From positions 61,391,475-61,455,474 of the forward strand of contig JACSVZ010000007.1 of assembly GCA_014706295.1 (NCBI GenBank): a DNA stretch of 64,000 bases, in the 5' to 3' direction. Position 1 is the stretch's first letter. Every line of letters begins with the position of its first letter. The notes below the pieces were generated by a model. The model worked only from the letters and a program-made list of their open reading frames with translations. It searched no databases and had not been told where the DNA came from. Of the stretch, positions 12,780 through 24,220 are shown in pieces. This stretch comes from Lycocorax pyrrhopterus obiensis (lineage: Eukaryota > Chordata > Aves > Passeriformes > Paradisaeidae). Position numbers and translations under genes: made by a program.

Positions 12780-13833
12780 GCTGGCAGTCCATGACTTGGA
12801 CAGGTTCACTCTAGGCTGGGTTAAGAACTGGCTGGATGGCTGGGCCCAAACAGTGGTGGGGAATGGTGCTGCACACTGGTGGTGTCCCCCAGGGATCAGC
12901 GTTGGGCCCAGTCGTGTTTAATGTCTTTACTGATGATCCGGATGAGGAGACTGAGTCTGCCATCAGCAAATGCGTGGACAACACCACATTGTGTGGGAGT
13001 ATGGATCTGCTGGAGGGCAGGAAGGCCGTGTAGAAGGACCTGGACAGGATGGGCTGAGACCAACAGTCTTACTCAAAGTTGAGTAAGAACAAGTGTCAGG
13101 TCCTGCACTTGGGTCTCAACAGCCATGGAGCGCTCCAGGCTGGGGCAGAGGGTCTGGAAAGTGGGAAAGGACCTGGGAGTGCTGGTTGACAGTGGCCGAA
13201 CATGAGCTGGGGTGTGCCCAGGTGGGCAAGAGGCCAGTGGCACTTGGGATGTGTCAGAAATAGTGCGGCAGCAGGACCAGGGTAGTGATTGTTCCCCTGA
13301 GCTGGGCACTGGTGAGGCCACCAAGTGCTGTGTCCAGTTCTGGGCTCCTCAATTCAGGAAGGACATTGAGGGGCTGGAGCGTGTCCAGAGAAGGGAACAG
13401 AGCTGGGGAAGGGTCTGGAGCCCCAGGAGCGGCTGAGGGAGCTGGGAAAGGGGCTCAGCCTGGAGAAAAGGAGGCTCAGGGGGGACCTTGTGGCTCTGCA
13501 CAACTCCCTGGGTACAGCCAGGGGGGATCGGGCTCTGCTCCCAGGGAACAAGGGGCAGGAGAAGGGGAAATGGCCTCAGATGGCATCAGGGGAGGTTTGG
13601 ATTGGTATTACAGAAATTTTGTCCATGGAAATGGTGGTCAGTCATTGGGAAAAGGTTGCCCAGGGAGGTGGTGGAGTGCCCATCCCTCGAGGTGTCCACG
13701 GAATGACTGGACGTGACACTCAGTGCTCTGGTCTATTGACAAGGTGGTGACAGTCACAAGTTGGAGTCGATGATCTTGGAGGTCTTTTCCAAACTAAATA
13801 ATCCTGTGATTCCACGGTTCTATGCCAATCCCC
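12780..13833 (+). mobile_element. CR1 LINE, 1-kb copy with decayed reverse-transcriptase end
   Basis: This is the longest CR1 piece in the window. It covers the C-terminal part of ORF2 and the 3' UTR. A recognisable [16 protein letters not shown] block is at 12881-12930. The catalytic ADD motif that normally follows has changed (VDN is read) and a stop follows at about 13031. Later parts (LERVQRR-type motif, 13372-13400) sit in other frames, so it is inactive. It ends in the short 3' tail repeat of CR1 (CCTGTGATTCCACGGTTCTATG), immediately upstream of the CNIH1 CpG island. Confidence 0.92.
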
Positions 13834-13942
13834 GCTCACACCGCGCTCCGTTTAGCGCGATCGCACTTCCTCCTCCCACACTTTAACGTGAAAAACCCGG
13901 GGTTCTTTTTTTGTCCCATCCCCTCACACCCCCCCTCACGAA

Positions 13943-14127
13943 ATGGCGGCGGCGGGCGGGGCCGGCAGGGGGCGCTGCGGGCGCGGCCATGGCGGCTGCG
14001 CGGCGGCTGCTGAGGCGCCCGGCAGCCCCCGCGCGGCCCCGCCGCCATGGCCTTCACGTTCGCCGCCTTCTGCTACATGTTGGCGCTGCTGCTCACGGCC
14101 GCCCTCATCTTCTTCGCCATCTGGCAT
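13943..14127 (+). other. Two upstream ATGs out of frame with CNIH1 (overlapping uORFs)
   Basis: ATGs at 13943 and 13989 precede the CNIH1 ATG at 14047. Both have a purine at -3 and G at +4. They lie in the two other frames (offsets 104 and 58). Both frames stay open past the CNIH1 start to the end of exon 1. After splicing to 15293 they stop a few codons into exon 2, giving predicted peptides of about 63 and 50 residues. They matter only if transcription starts upstream of them. The first peptide is mostly low-complexity Ala/Gly/Arg, so any role would be regulatory. Confidence 0.45.
13962..13976 (+). promoter_or_regulatory. CTCF-like motif in the CNIH1 promoter
   Basis: CCGGCAGGGGGCGCT differs at one position from the vertebrate CTCF core CCAGCAGGGGGCGCT. 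It lies about 70 bases before the CNIH1 start codon. The match is seen directly; occupancy is inferred. Confidence 0.5.
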
Positions 14128-17100
14128 GTGAGTACGGGCACCGCGGAGCGGGGGACCGCCCGGGGAAGGGCCCCGGCGAGCCGCCAGGGCGTCCCCGGAC
14201 AGCCGCCGAGGGAGCGGGGGAACCGCATCCGGAACCGCCCTCGGAGCGGGAATCGGCCTCTCTGCGGATAAAATGGGTTTTTATATACGGGCATGGAGTG
14301 GTAGGACAAGGGGCAGTGGCTTCCCGCTGACAGAAGGCAGGGTTAGATGGGATGTTGGGAAGGAATTCTTCCTTGTGCGGGTGGTGAACCCTGGCACAGG
14401 GTGCCCAGAGAAGCTGTGGCTGCCCCATCCCTGGAAGTGTTTCAGGTCAGCTTGGACAGGGCTTGGAGCAACCTGGGCTAGTGGAAGGTGTCCCTGCCCA
14501 TGGCAGGAAGTTGGAATTGGATGATCTTTAAGGTCCCTTCCAGCCGAAGCCATTCCATGATTCTGTGATTCGCTCCTCGAGCCTGGCACAGGGAGAGCAG
14601 CCAACAGGACCCTGCCTGAGATGAGGTGCTCTGAGAGAGGATGTGATGCTTGGCAGGACATTTGTTGTGTACAAGTGCCTATTGTACTTCATGCTGCATC
14701 TTTGTCTTTATTTTTATGTCAAGAGAAAGACCAGTGTACATATTTAGCGTTTTTTTTTATGAATGCACTTTTTGGAGATATAACCTGCTCTAGGTGATCC
14801 TGCTTTGGCAGAGAGGTTGGACTGGAGGGTCTCCAGAGGTCCCTTCCAGTCCTAACACTTCTGTGGGCTCAACATTTACTTTGACAAGGAGGAAAAACAT
14901 CTGTCCGCTTTCAAGCTTGCTATTGCTTTTTCTGGATTAAGGAACCCCATGCCAGGTTCCTGCTGGTCACCAGGAGAGTCCTGGGTGAGGTTTGGGGTCT
15001 GCACAGCGAGGGGAGGTTGAAAACTGATGAAGGGGATGTAGGAAATTCATTGCAGGTGGGGAGATAAAAAACTGGAGAGTAGTCAGAGGTTTTTGAATAT
15101 CTGAAGAATCTTCTGTTTTGTATTTGTAAAACCTGTTTCACATCTGTCTTACCTGTGAGTTTATGAAGGCAGAACTTAGGTGAAATGTTACTGAGAACAA
15201 AGGTAGCAGTTCTGTGCCAAAATGCTACTTTCCATGGGTAAAATACACAATTGCTCCTGGGATATCAAAACTCTTTCGTTTTTTTCCTCTAGATTATAGC
15301 ATTTGATGAACTGAAGACTGATTACAAGAACCCCATAGACCAATGTAATACACTCAATCCTGTAAGTAGCACACTGAACATTTTGTTTTGCTAAATAAAT
15401 ATGTGTAAAGTGCTTATTTTTGGTGTTATCTTGATGCAATCAGTGTGGGCAATAGAATTGCATCTGGGTTGAGAAGCCCTTGCTGTTGGTAGAAGTTCTA
15501 GGGAAATTCTTTGTCTGATTCTTTACTTTCAAGTTGAATATTCTGACTGTTATTAATCTGATGGTGATCTTGTCAGCTGTCATACTAACATTCTTTCAAT
15601 CTGCTTTCCACATTTTCGGCACAAAGACAGTTGAAAAGGTCAAAAAGATTAAAAGAGTCAAAATTGCATTAAAGGTGTGTACTGCTTTTCAGTTTCATGT
15701 TTTTGAACTTCCCTTTCATTTTGTTAGGAACATTTGTAATACTATTTAGCTGTTTTGTTTAGTCTGCCTGTTCATCTGCTCGTTATTTGTTCGTTGGGGT
15801 TTATAACAACCTCATGGATTTCCATATTTTGTGCCAAACCAATTCTGCTTGCTTACCCAGCAACATGGGGAAAACTGTTACATGCCTGTTAGGTGTCAGA
15901 AAATAACTTCAGGCAGAAATAAATTGTGTTTTTCAGGACAGATTTACTGAATTCAGATTAGAGGAGAATACTTGGGGTTTTTTTAAGCATTGGCCAAGTC
16001 AATTCTGATTCTTTTTTGAGGATTTAGGTGAGTGGAAAGTGATAGGTGATATCCTCACTTCTCTATTCTGTGTTCCAGGATCAGGGGTGTGTCCCAGTGT
16101 CCTCTCTCAGATGCAACTCGGACACTCCTTGGCTTAGGGAATGAATTTGAGGCAAACTATTTGCCTGTGTGTCTTACAGGCCAGCAGCATCAGGGAGGCT
16201 TGTTAAAGAACTCAGAGGTTGATCCTGCAGCATTTTGTGCATTTCTTATGGCTTTTCCTTTGGTGTGTGCCCAGGCTGAGGGAGGATGCAGGGGCAGCAC
16301 AGTGGCGTGGCCTGAACTGTAACTTTAGTGTGTTTTAAGTAAAATATGCAACAAAAAATGACTTTACTGTAATTGGCGAGGGGGTGAGGGGGAAGGAGCA
16401 CGTTAGCTATACAGCACACAAATGAAAGTGAGTATTTCAGTGTGAGGAGGGGTGGGGAGGAGGAGAGGAGGTTTGCTGCTAGGAGAGCTGTGCATCTAAC
16501 AGTTTCCCTTGCTTGGTCTGTTCCAGTCATCTCTGCTGCAGTGTGGGAGAGGCCAACTCTCATTACATCGATGCATTATGACCTTACTGCAACCTTTGTA
16601 GTGTAAAAATGTGCATGTTTAACCAAATATTAACCTTCTGCTGCCCACGTGCATGGAGAGTCCTTTACATGGCAGCTTTGTGAACCGAAAGTCTGAAATA
16701 ACTTCATATTTGCTCTTCCCGTGGAAGCAGATTAGTCCCCAAAAGTGAAGTTCAGGCTCTTGAGGGGATCTGGTACATGATGCTGGACAAACACACAGGT
16801 GTGTTGTTTTCCTGTACGAAGAACCAAAGATCCTGGTAGGAATTGAGGCACCTCAGTGGAAAGATTAGCCTAAAATAGTAACTCCTTAGTACACTGCTGG
16901 TTCCTTCTCTTCTCTGCTCCTGTTATAGTCGTGTCTTTTCTCAGCAACCAGATCCATCCTCCCTCACTTCTGAGATAAATATGGTAGGATCTGATGTAAT
17001 TCATTTTTCTTTAGGACAGGCAGGGAGGATCAAGTGGGGGAGATTGGAAAGAGGCAGGTATTCTGGTGTGGGAGTAGGGTATAATAAACAAGAGAAAAGA

Positions 17101-20100
17101 AAAATGTATTTTGAGATGTGTAGGTAAATAAATACAGATTTTTCAGGTCTGGTGAATCTGTCTGAGCAGGCGGCCAAATGCATTGTATGGTGGACAGGGT
17201 GGTTGTTCTGCTATAAATAATTGCCATGTGTAAATGGTAAGTATGCAAAGAAGGATCTGGATGAAAATATTTACTTGAAACATTTTCTGTATAACAGCTG
17301 AATTTTGGTGGTGTTGATGCAAGTTTGCTTTGTTTGATATTCTTCGTTTAGAGAGTTAGAATGTTGTAGCAAAGTAGGTGGTGAGTGTGTTTGTTGGTAG
17401 CTTTTAGATTTCTAGGAAGGTATTTTGGGGTTTTAAAAGAAGAAGGAAAAATGAGAAACCCCTGAAACTTTGATGTAATCACCCCATGCAATGTTAATCA
17501 CATTGCACAAAAAAAAGAGGGCAGAGTATGTTGTGTGTGTATATGCACACACACTTGGACAATTTAAACCTCTGGGTAAAAATGGGGTGTTTTCCACGAG
17601 GAGGAGTTTTACTGGGCCTGAGTTGAGAAGTCAGAACCTTTACAGATCTGCTGCTTCTGCTCTGGAGCCAGGCTGGGAGAGCTCGGGGTGCTCACCTGGA
17701 GAAGAGAAGGAGCCAGGGAGACCTCAGAGCCCCTTCCAGGGCCTAAAGGGGCTCCTGGAGAGCTGGAGAGGGACTGGGGACAAGGGATGGAGGGACAGGA
17801 CAAGGGAGAATGGCTTCCCACTGCCAGAGGGCAGGGTTAGATGGGATATTGGGAAGGAATTCTTCATAATGAGGGTGGTGAGGCACAGATTGCCCAGAGA
17901 AGCTGTGGCTTCCCCATCCCTGGAAGTGTTCAAAGCCAGGCTGGAGGAGGCTTGGAGCAACCTGGGATAATGGAAGGTGTGGAACTGGATGGGCTTTAAG
18001 GTCCCTCCCAACTCACACCAGTCTGATTTGTATGATTCCTTCTGAACCTGGTGACAAAGCAAATAGCAACACTTTGGGGTGACTTGTAGAAACTTAACTC
18101 GTGTGTTGGGTGTGAGATTTTGCAGCTCTTTGCATGTGTTTACTCTCTGTACCTCTCCATGTTGTTCCTATTAACAACACTAATATACGCAGCATTCCAT
18201 GCTTGCTGTGATCCATAGTACCCTGATACTGAGCTCTGTGGGCTTCTGCTGGAAGCATGATGCTGTAAAGCATGCACAGTGGGAACCTGTGAGGGAAAAT
18301 CGCCCGATTCCCCCCTAACTGTCCGTGCAGAGCAGCTCCTCTGTGCAGACCTGTGTGTGTGACCACGTCACCGTTGGTTTGGTTGGGTAAAGCTTTGCCT
18401 GGGTTGTTACATTTTGGGAATAATTCGACTTTGAAAAATTCTGGGTCTGTGAAGACCAAAACAAAGCTGTAAAACAGGAAAACACAAACATCTTTTTGCC
18501 TATAAACTGTTCTGCAGAGCATGTTTCCTACTGATATTTCTCTGTTGCATGAGCAGAAATATCTCAGTGATCTCTTCTGAGTGTCACGCATAAAGCGTGG
18601 AATCTGTTAATTTAATAGAAGCAATCAAAAAATACTGATCTGAGCATTTAATCTTTTAAATTTTTCTCCTTGGTTCATGAATATCATGTGAAAACAGCAA
18701 GGCACATAGTGTTGGCTGCTGCTTTCACCTTCCACAGTCTTGTTCTTGTTAGTGTTGGTTTTAAATAATATTTTTAAGCAATCACTCATCTCCAAAGTAG
18801 CTGAAACGCCACATGTTTTGCTCTGTGTAATCGAAACTTCTAACTCATCTTTTTCTTTTCCAGCTTGTACTTCCAGAGTACCTCATCCATGCATTCTTCT
18901 GTGTCATGTTTCTCTGTGCAGCAGAGTGGCTCACACTGGGTCTCAATATGCCCTTGTTGGCTTATCATATTTGGAGGTAATTTTGGCAAGTCTGTTATGC
19001 TCAGTGAATTGTTACTCATTCTCTGTTGCTGTGTTCTGTCCAGTGTCTTGGGAAAACACAGATGCTTTCTGGGAAAGTTTAGGTCATGGCTGTACAATAA
19101 GAACCATCACCTGGCTTTCTCGAGTGTTTTTATTTTTTATTCTCTTGTGCTGTGCAAGAATTGAGTTGTGTTGTCTGCGTTAAAGTCATTGACGTGTCAG
19201 AGGTGCACTGAGACAATTCCCAGTGTGGAATGCCAGTGGAAGTGGCGATTCCATTCTCCTGTATAAGACATGTGAATCACTTCTCTGTAAAGGGTGTTAC
19301 TCCTTGTCTCAGTTCTGGTATTCCATGGTGGGTGGGGGGCAGGACCCACGTTTCCCGTGGCTGTCGCCCCACACCTGCCTGTGCCTCGTTCCAGGTACAT
19401 GAGCAGACCCGTGATGAGCGGCCCAGGGCTCTACGATCCTACGACCATCATGAATGCAGATATTTTAGCCTATTGCCAGAAAGAAGGATGGTGCAAATTA
19501 GCATTCTACCTTCTGTCTTTTTTTTACTACCTATATGGGTAAGTTTTCCTCTTCAGTCTGAACTTTTGGCTCAGTGCAGCAGAGAAATACTGTCCATAGG
19601 AATATGTTCCTTCCAGTGCTGGAAGGGAGCCTAGGAGAGCTGGAGAGGGACTTTGGACAAGAATGTGTAGTGATAGGACACGTGGGAATGGCTTCCTACT
19701 GCCAGAGGGCAAGGTCAGATGGGATATTGGGAAGGAATTCTTCCCTGTGAGGGTGGGGAGGCCCTGGCACAGGGTGCTCAGAGAAGCTGTGGCTGCCCCT
19801 GGATCCCTGGAAGTGTTCCAGGCTGGGTTGGAGGGGGCTTGGAGCAATCTGGCCTAGGCAAAGGTCTCCCTGCCCATTGCAGGGGTTGGAATGAGATGAT
19901 CTATAAGATCCTTCCAACCCAAAACGTGCTGGGAATCTGTATGATCATCTGCAGTGCCAACTTTCCTGAAAAAGAATCCACATTCACGACTGATTCTGCT
20001 TTAAAACACAAATCCTAATTTGGTCAGAATTACTATTTTGAATTCTGTTCCGTGACTGTAGACAGAAAAGCTCCAAGCTTTTCTTCTGTTAAGCATAATA

Positions 20101-20350
20101 CAATAAAATAAATTCTTATTTTCATTAAGAAGCTGAAACATTGTTTTCAGAGAAAAGTATTTGATGTAAATGTGATTTTGTTGAAGTCAGAAGAGTCATT
20201 GTGTCAAATCTTCAGTCACAATCCACATGTGTCAAATGGACTTGTTCCTTATACACTGTTGTAATTAAATGTGTAACACTAATCAAAATGATGCATCTTA
20301 TTATTTTTATTTTCTTTTGCAGCATGATTTATGTTCTGGTGAGCTCTTAA
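14047..20350 (+). CDS. CNIH1: CNIH1, cornichon homolog 1 (five coding exons, complete)
   Basis: Cornichon proteins are multi-pass ER membrane cargo receptors that load selected membrane cargo (TGF-alpha-type growth factors; AMPA receptors for the neuronal paralogs) into COPII vesicles. Coding exons read from the sequence are 14047-14127, 15293-15361, 18864-18976, 19395-19538 and 20323-20350. All introns have GT-AG ends and the phases fit (0, 0, 2, 1). The sum is 435 nt, or 144 residues plus TAA, the usual CNIH1 length. The protein starts [16 protein letters not shown] (first hydrophobic helix, about residues 5-27). Exon 2 encodes the conserved [16 protein letters not shown] loop, exon 3 the [13 protein letters not shown] helix, and exon 4 the [15 protein letters not shown] segment and the last helix. 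It ends in YVLVSS. By recall it is nearly identical to mammalian CNIH1; one visible difference is Ser for Ala in the final helix (LLSFFYY). The start is an ATG in strong context (GCCGCCATGG) inside a CpG island. CNIH2/3 are excluded because the insert they carry in the loop is absent. Confidence 0.97.
14278..14573 (+). mobile_element. CR1 LINE 3' fragment in CNIH1 intron 1
   Basis: From GGCATGGAGTGGTAGGACAA through GAGAAGCTGTGGCTGCCCCA to the tail CCATGATTCTGTGATTC. It has the same orientation as the host gene and starts about 150 bases after the exon 1 splice donor. Confidence 0.92.
14785..14868 (+). mobile_element. CR1-related fragment of a second subfamily, CNIH1 intron 1
   Basis: CTGCTCTAGGTGATCCTGCT, then GGTTGGACTGGAGGGTCTCC, then AGAGGTCCCTTCCAGTCCTA. 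This 3' end differs from the commoner copies and resembles the one at 29009-29182. Confidence 0.75.
17640..18042 (+). mobile_element. CR1 LINE 3' fragment in CNIH1 intron 2
   Basis: About 400 bases, from the TCTGGAGCCAGGCTGGGAGA region through CCAGAGAAGCTGTGGCTTCC to the tail near GTATGATTCC. Short internal deletions include the CCCTGCCCATGGCAGG segment. Sense to the host gene. Confidence 0.88.
19628..19947 (+). mobile_element. CR1 LINE 3' fragment in CNIH1 intron 4
   Basis: From GAGAGCTGGAGAGGGACTTT through GAATTCTTCCCTGTGAGGGT to CTTCCAACCCAAAACGTGCT. It starts only about 90 bases after the exon 4 donor and is sense to the host gene. Confidence 0.92.
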
Positions 20351-21215
20351 GAAGACATTCAGCAAGCTTTGTTCCAGTTAAGTGCATGCAAAAGCCACAA
20401 AAAACACGGATTCTTTACAACAAGAACCTCTGACCAAGATTAAATCCGGAACCTGATGTTTGCAATTGAGTTAGAAAACAATGACTCCCGTATTTTTAAA
20501 ATATTTCCACATTTTATACTTGTGGAAAGACTGTTTTCTTATATTTTACTGGGACACTGAAATTAATGAATTATGTGTAAATTAATATAAAGATGACTGG
20601 GGTTTGAAAAGTTTTGACTTTGCACTCCTTAAGGAACAGCCATAACCTTCGAGTAGGTGTTGGTTACTACTAGCCTTAGTACACTAGGGATTCGCTGTAG
20701 GATGGGCTTTGTAGTGGCTCACTTGGACTTGTGTATCCCACTCTTTCCATCAGCCCTAGCTCCAAGTGCTTGGGAAGGACTGGAATGCTGTGTGTTTTGC
20801 CCATAGGTGACGTTGGTCTTAGGATATTAATTCATGGACACAAATGCAAAAATAGTTCTATTTTGGTTTATTTTTTTTTTCTATCTGGTTAATCTTTCCC
20901 TGTATGTGCATGGTCCAGAGCCTTCTGTATCTTCTCCAAACATTACCCCTGCTTTAGTCTCGAGCCTGTGTCATTGTGGCAGGAGAAGCTGAATTGTCCA
21001 TGAAGGAATGAATTTAAATGATTTTTTTTTAAATGTCTGCGCTGTCTGATTAACAAATGCACAAACCTCCAACATTTATCAAGTCCAATGATGAAAACAC
21101 TCTTGGGTTTAAGAATAGTAAATACTACAGATTTTTCAAAGCAGAAAGTGAGATTGTGAAACTGCCCCGCTGTTCCTTAGTGCAATAAATGATAATAAAA
21201 AAACAAATCTCAAAT
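20351..21215 (+). other. CNIH1: CNIH1 3' UTR with tandem polyadenylation signals
   Basis: From the stop codon the sequence is AT-rich and non-coding. AATAAA occurs at 21184-21189 and again at 21194-21199, followed by a T-rich stretch, giving a 3' UTR of about 0.85 kb. No earlier canonical AATAAA was seen after the stop codon. The AATAAA near 20100 lies inside the last intron. Confidence 0.6.
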
Positions 21216-24200
21216 TCAGCAACACTTCTTTTTATCTGGTGCCTTTTGTTTTGTTTTTAAATTCAACAGATCCTCACTGTGTTCATCAGTTGTTTTACAG
21301 TGGATAATTGCATTCCCTTTAAAAATAGAACATGGAATTGAGTTACCTCTAGAAAAGGGAAGCTCTGGTTTCCTGCTTTTTTTCATGAAGTTAAATAGCA
21401 GATGGGGCAGGGGAAGATATTTCAGATAAATATTGCATTGTAAATTGTGACTGTGAACAGCTGCTTAATTTACGAGTAATAATTAGGAATCTTTTTCATT
21501 TACCTGTGCTGGAGAACAATGCAGTTTCCCTGTTCTAGTAAAACTTTTTTTTTTTTGCATAAACTGTGTATTTGTTCACTTTGGGTCTCTTGGGTGCTAG
21601 AAGCAAAAGTTGTATGAATGGCTGCACTGGATTCCACCAGAAATCCAGATATTCCAACACTGGTGTGTTGGGCAGTGGCAATGGGTGAGGAAAGGAATAT
21701 GGAACAGGGCAGGTGTTAAGTATCTGCCTGAAGAGTGAGAAATTTGTAAATTTGTATGTTACAGATGTCCTGAGTGGGCTTTGGCATTTTAAAAAGCTCT
21801 GAATGGCTTTTCTGTCATCAATTCAGTTCCTTTTTGAACACTGTTATAGCCTGGTCTGGAAGATCACAGAATCCCAGAATGGTTTGGGTTGGAAGGGACA
21901 TCAAAGCCCATCTCATTCCACCCCCTGCCATGGGCAGGGACACCTTCCACTCTCCCAGGTTGCTCCAAGCCGTGTCCAAGCTGGCCTCAGACACTTCCAG
22001 GAATGGGGCAGCCACAGCTTCACTGGGCAATCCTGAGACAATGAGTTCTGCAATGGAATTGCTGTGTGTAAAAAACACGTATTTTAACAGTTCTGCCAGA
22101 CTTCACTTAGTGACCCTCAACTCTTTATTTTTTAGGACATGATGAAAATGTCCCCCTTTCCACCTTACTGGTGCTGGGTATGAATGAACACTTTACTCAT
22201 CTGTCAAAGGGGATGTCTGATCTCTGGGTGGAAGTCCTGCCGTAGCTTTGGGACTGTCCTTTCTCCTCCACAACTTTTCCCTTTTCTAGGCTATTATGAC
22301 ACAAAGTTTGGGTTCGCAGGGGATGTAGAGTGGCAGTTTCTAGTTTTTTTAAATATACTGGGGTAAGAGAATTCAGGCTGTGATAACTTCAAATTCTCTT
22401 TCCTAAGTAGTAATAGTCCTGACAGCTTATTGCTTTGTACATAAAATTTTTTCTCACATTTCCTTGCATTTATTGAGCATTTCCCAGGCCCTTACTGCTC
22501 AAGCCTTCAGCATTCCATGATTATTTTTTTCCTCATACAATCATAATTTTTAGCTTTTCACAGAAGAATTTTCGAAAGGCTTTTTTGGAAACTCACAAAT
22601 GTTGTTCCTATTGGATCATTTTTATTTTTCTGCTGCTTGGCTCCTCCAGAGATGTAAGAGATGACTTCAGCCTGTGGAAGCAAAACTCATTAAACCTTTC
22701 TTCTGCTTGTATATTTATTAATCCATTATGGAAACGAGATTGGCTGCTTGTAGCCCCTGGCTCTCCTCAGCCTTCTAAAGAAATCTCTCATTCCCTTGGC
22801 ATTTGGGCTGGTTTGAGCCAAATTTCACACCAGAATAAACAATGCAGGCCTGACATCCCAACTGACAGCTGCTCCTGCAGCCCCTCCAGCTTTGCCCAGG
22901 AATATTTCCCAAAGTGTTTGCACTGTCCTGCTGATGACCAGCTTTAGCTGAATGTGGGGTGCAGATGAGTATTCCCAGCTGCCCAGTGGGGTGGGTAACG
23001 CCATCCATGTCCAGCAGAGTCAGCCTCATGTCCCACTAGCGCTGGAGTAACCCTTGTGTGATGCCTTGCTGGAGTACCAGGCCTTTGGCATTCAAAATGT
23101 GGACCTGATCGTTGTTTTTGGAGTTTCAGGAGGCAAAAGAATATGGAGAAAGTGAACATTTCTCTCGCCCTCAGCAAGCTTCCTGCTGAGTCATGTGATA
23201 AATATTAAATATCTGAAAACCATTAGTTGCAAGGATTAAGTACTGAAGCACATTTGGAGCAGAGTATTTGCTGTAAATGATTCTATGCTGTGGAAACTGG
23301 AAAAGTCCCTGTTGTCTGCCAAAGGGCAGGGAAGGGAATGGCAGTAAACACTAAGTAATCTGCAGAAATCACCTTGTGCTCAAGTGTCTGGGTTCAAACA
23401 TGTTAAAAGAGAAATTCTGAAGTTCACAAAGCAGGGACTTGTTCAACTCCATCCCCCTGGTGCTGTGTGGAGTCTCATGTCCCAGCTTTTGACTTGAGAA
23501 GGTCCCAGACTTTATCAAAATCCTGAACTTTTATCAAAAACCAGGAGCTGTTTCATCTTCCTTTTATGAATGGATATAGTGAAACAGGAGGGCTGGGGCC
23601 TGTTAGAGGACTGTTCCTGTGAGATGCTCCCAGCCCACAGCTGATTGATTGTTTACTCAGTGGTGGCAGTAGGCAGAAGGGCTGTGCCAGCTCACCCACG
23701 CAGCTGCAGCAGTGTCTTCCTGCCACAGTCACCTACAGCCCCCCTGCTGGCTTTGTCACAGAGTCTTGGTACAACACCTCCTGCTTTTGGGATGAGACTC
23801 CTTCCTAAATATCCCTCAACACGTTGAGCAGAACTGTGACATTTTAGAATGAGTTGTTAGGAGCTTGTAAGGGGTGAGCGCTCCAGCTTGACTTGACTTT
23901 GCTTTACAGCAGAGCTGAGGGTGTGAGGGTGTTTTTAAATAGCTCCAGAGATATAATTTTTATCCAGCTCCATTATCCCAGCAGAACAGCAACGAACACA
24001 CTTGTACACATATTTTTCAGGCAGTGAGTATTAAAGTCACCAAAGAGAGGAAGATGCCACGTGTCCTCTAGGATTTCCTTCTCCATCCCAATACTTTACA
24101 CATGGATTTGGAAGGGAGTAGCTGTGTCACACAGGCAGTAGCACTGAGGAAAGGTCAGGAGAGAGGTGTCTTGTCCAGGAGTTTTCCACAGAGACACAAA

Positions 24201-24220
24201 GATGCCCATGGCAGGATCAG
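21216..24220. other. Convergent interval between CNIH1 and CDKN3
   Basis: It contains one CR1 copy (21866-22042) and otherwise unremarkable sequence. The 3' UTR of CDKN3 must extend into it from the right. The nearest - strand AATAAA noticed is at 22719-22714, about 1.5 kb past the stop, and I would not rely on it. No exon was recognised. Confidence 0.5.
21866..22042 (-). mobile_element. CR1 LINE 3' fragment between CNIH1 and CDKN3
   Basis: Antisense; CACAGAATCCCAGAATGGTT through GCAGCCACAGCTTCACTGGG. Confidence 0.9.

Larger units (their letters stand above)
13835..14265 (+). promoter_or_regulatory. CNIH1: CNIH1 CpG-island promoter and 5' UTR
   Basis: This is a short, very GC- and CpG-rich stretch in AT-rich surroundings, covering the region before the start codon, exon 1 and the beginning of intron 1. 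There is no obvious TATA box, as expected for a housekeeping-type promoter. An AAATGGCGGC sequence near 13941 and an ATGGCGGCT near 13989 resemble YY1 sites, which often sit just inside the start of such transcripts. A 1-kb CR1 copy ends at the upstream border. The transcription start cannot be placed from sequence alone. Confidence 0.75.

Noticed and set aside
12836..13033. Protein-coding gene with GVPQGS motif
   Set aside because: This is the reverse-transcriptase end of a truncated CR1 with altered active site and stop codons, not a host gene.
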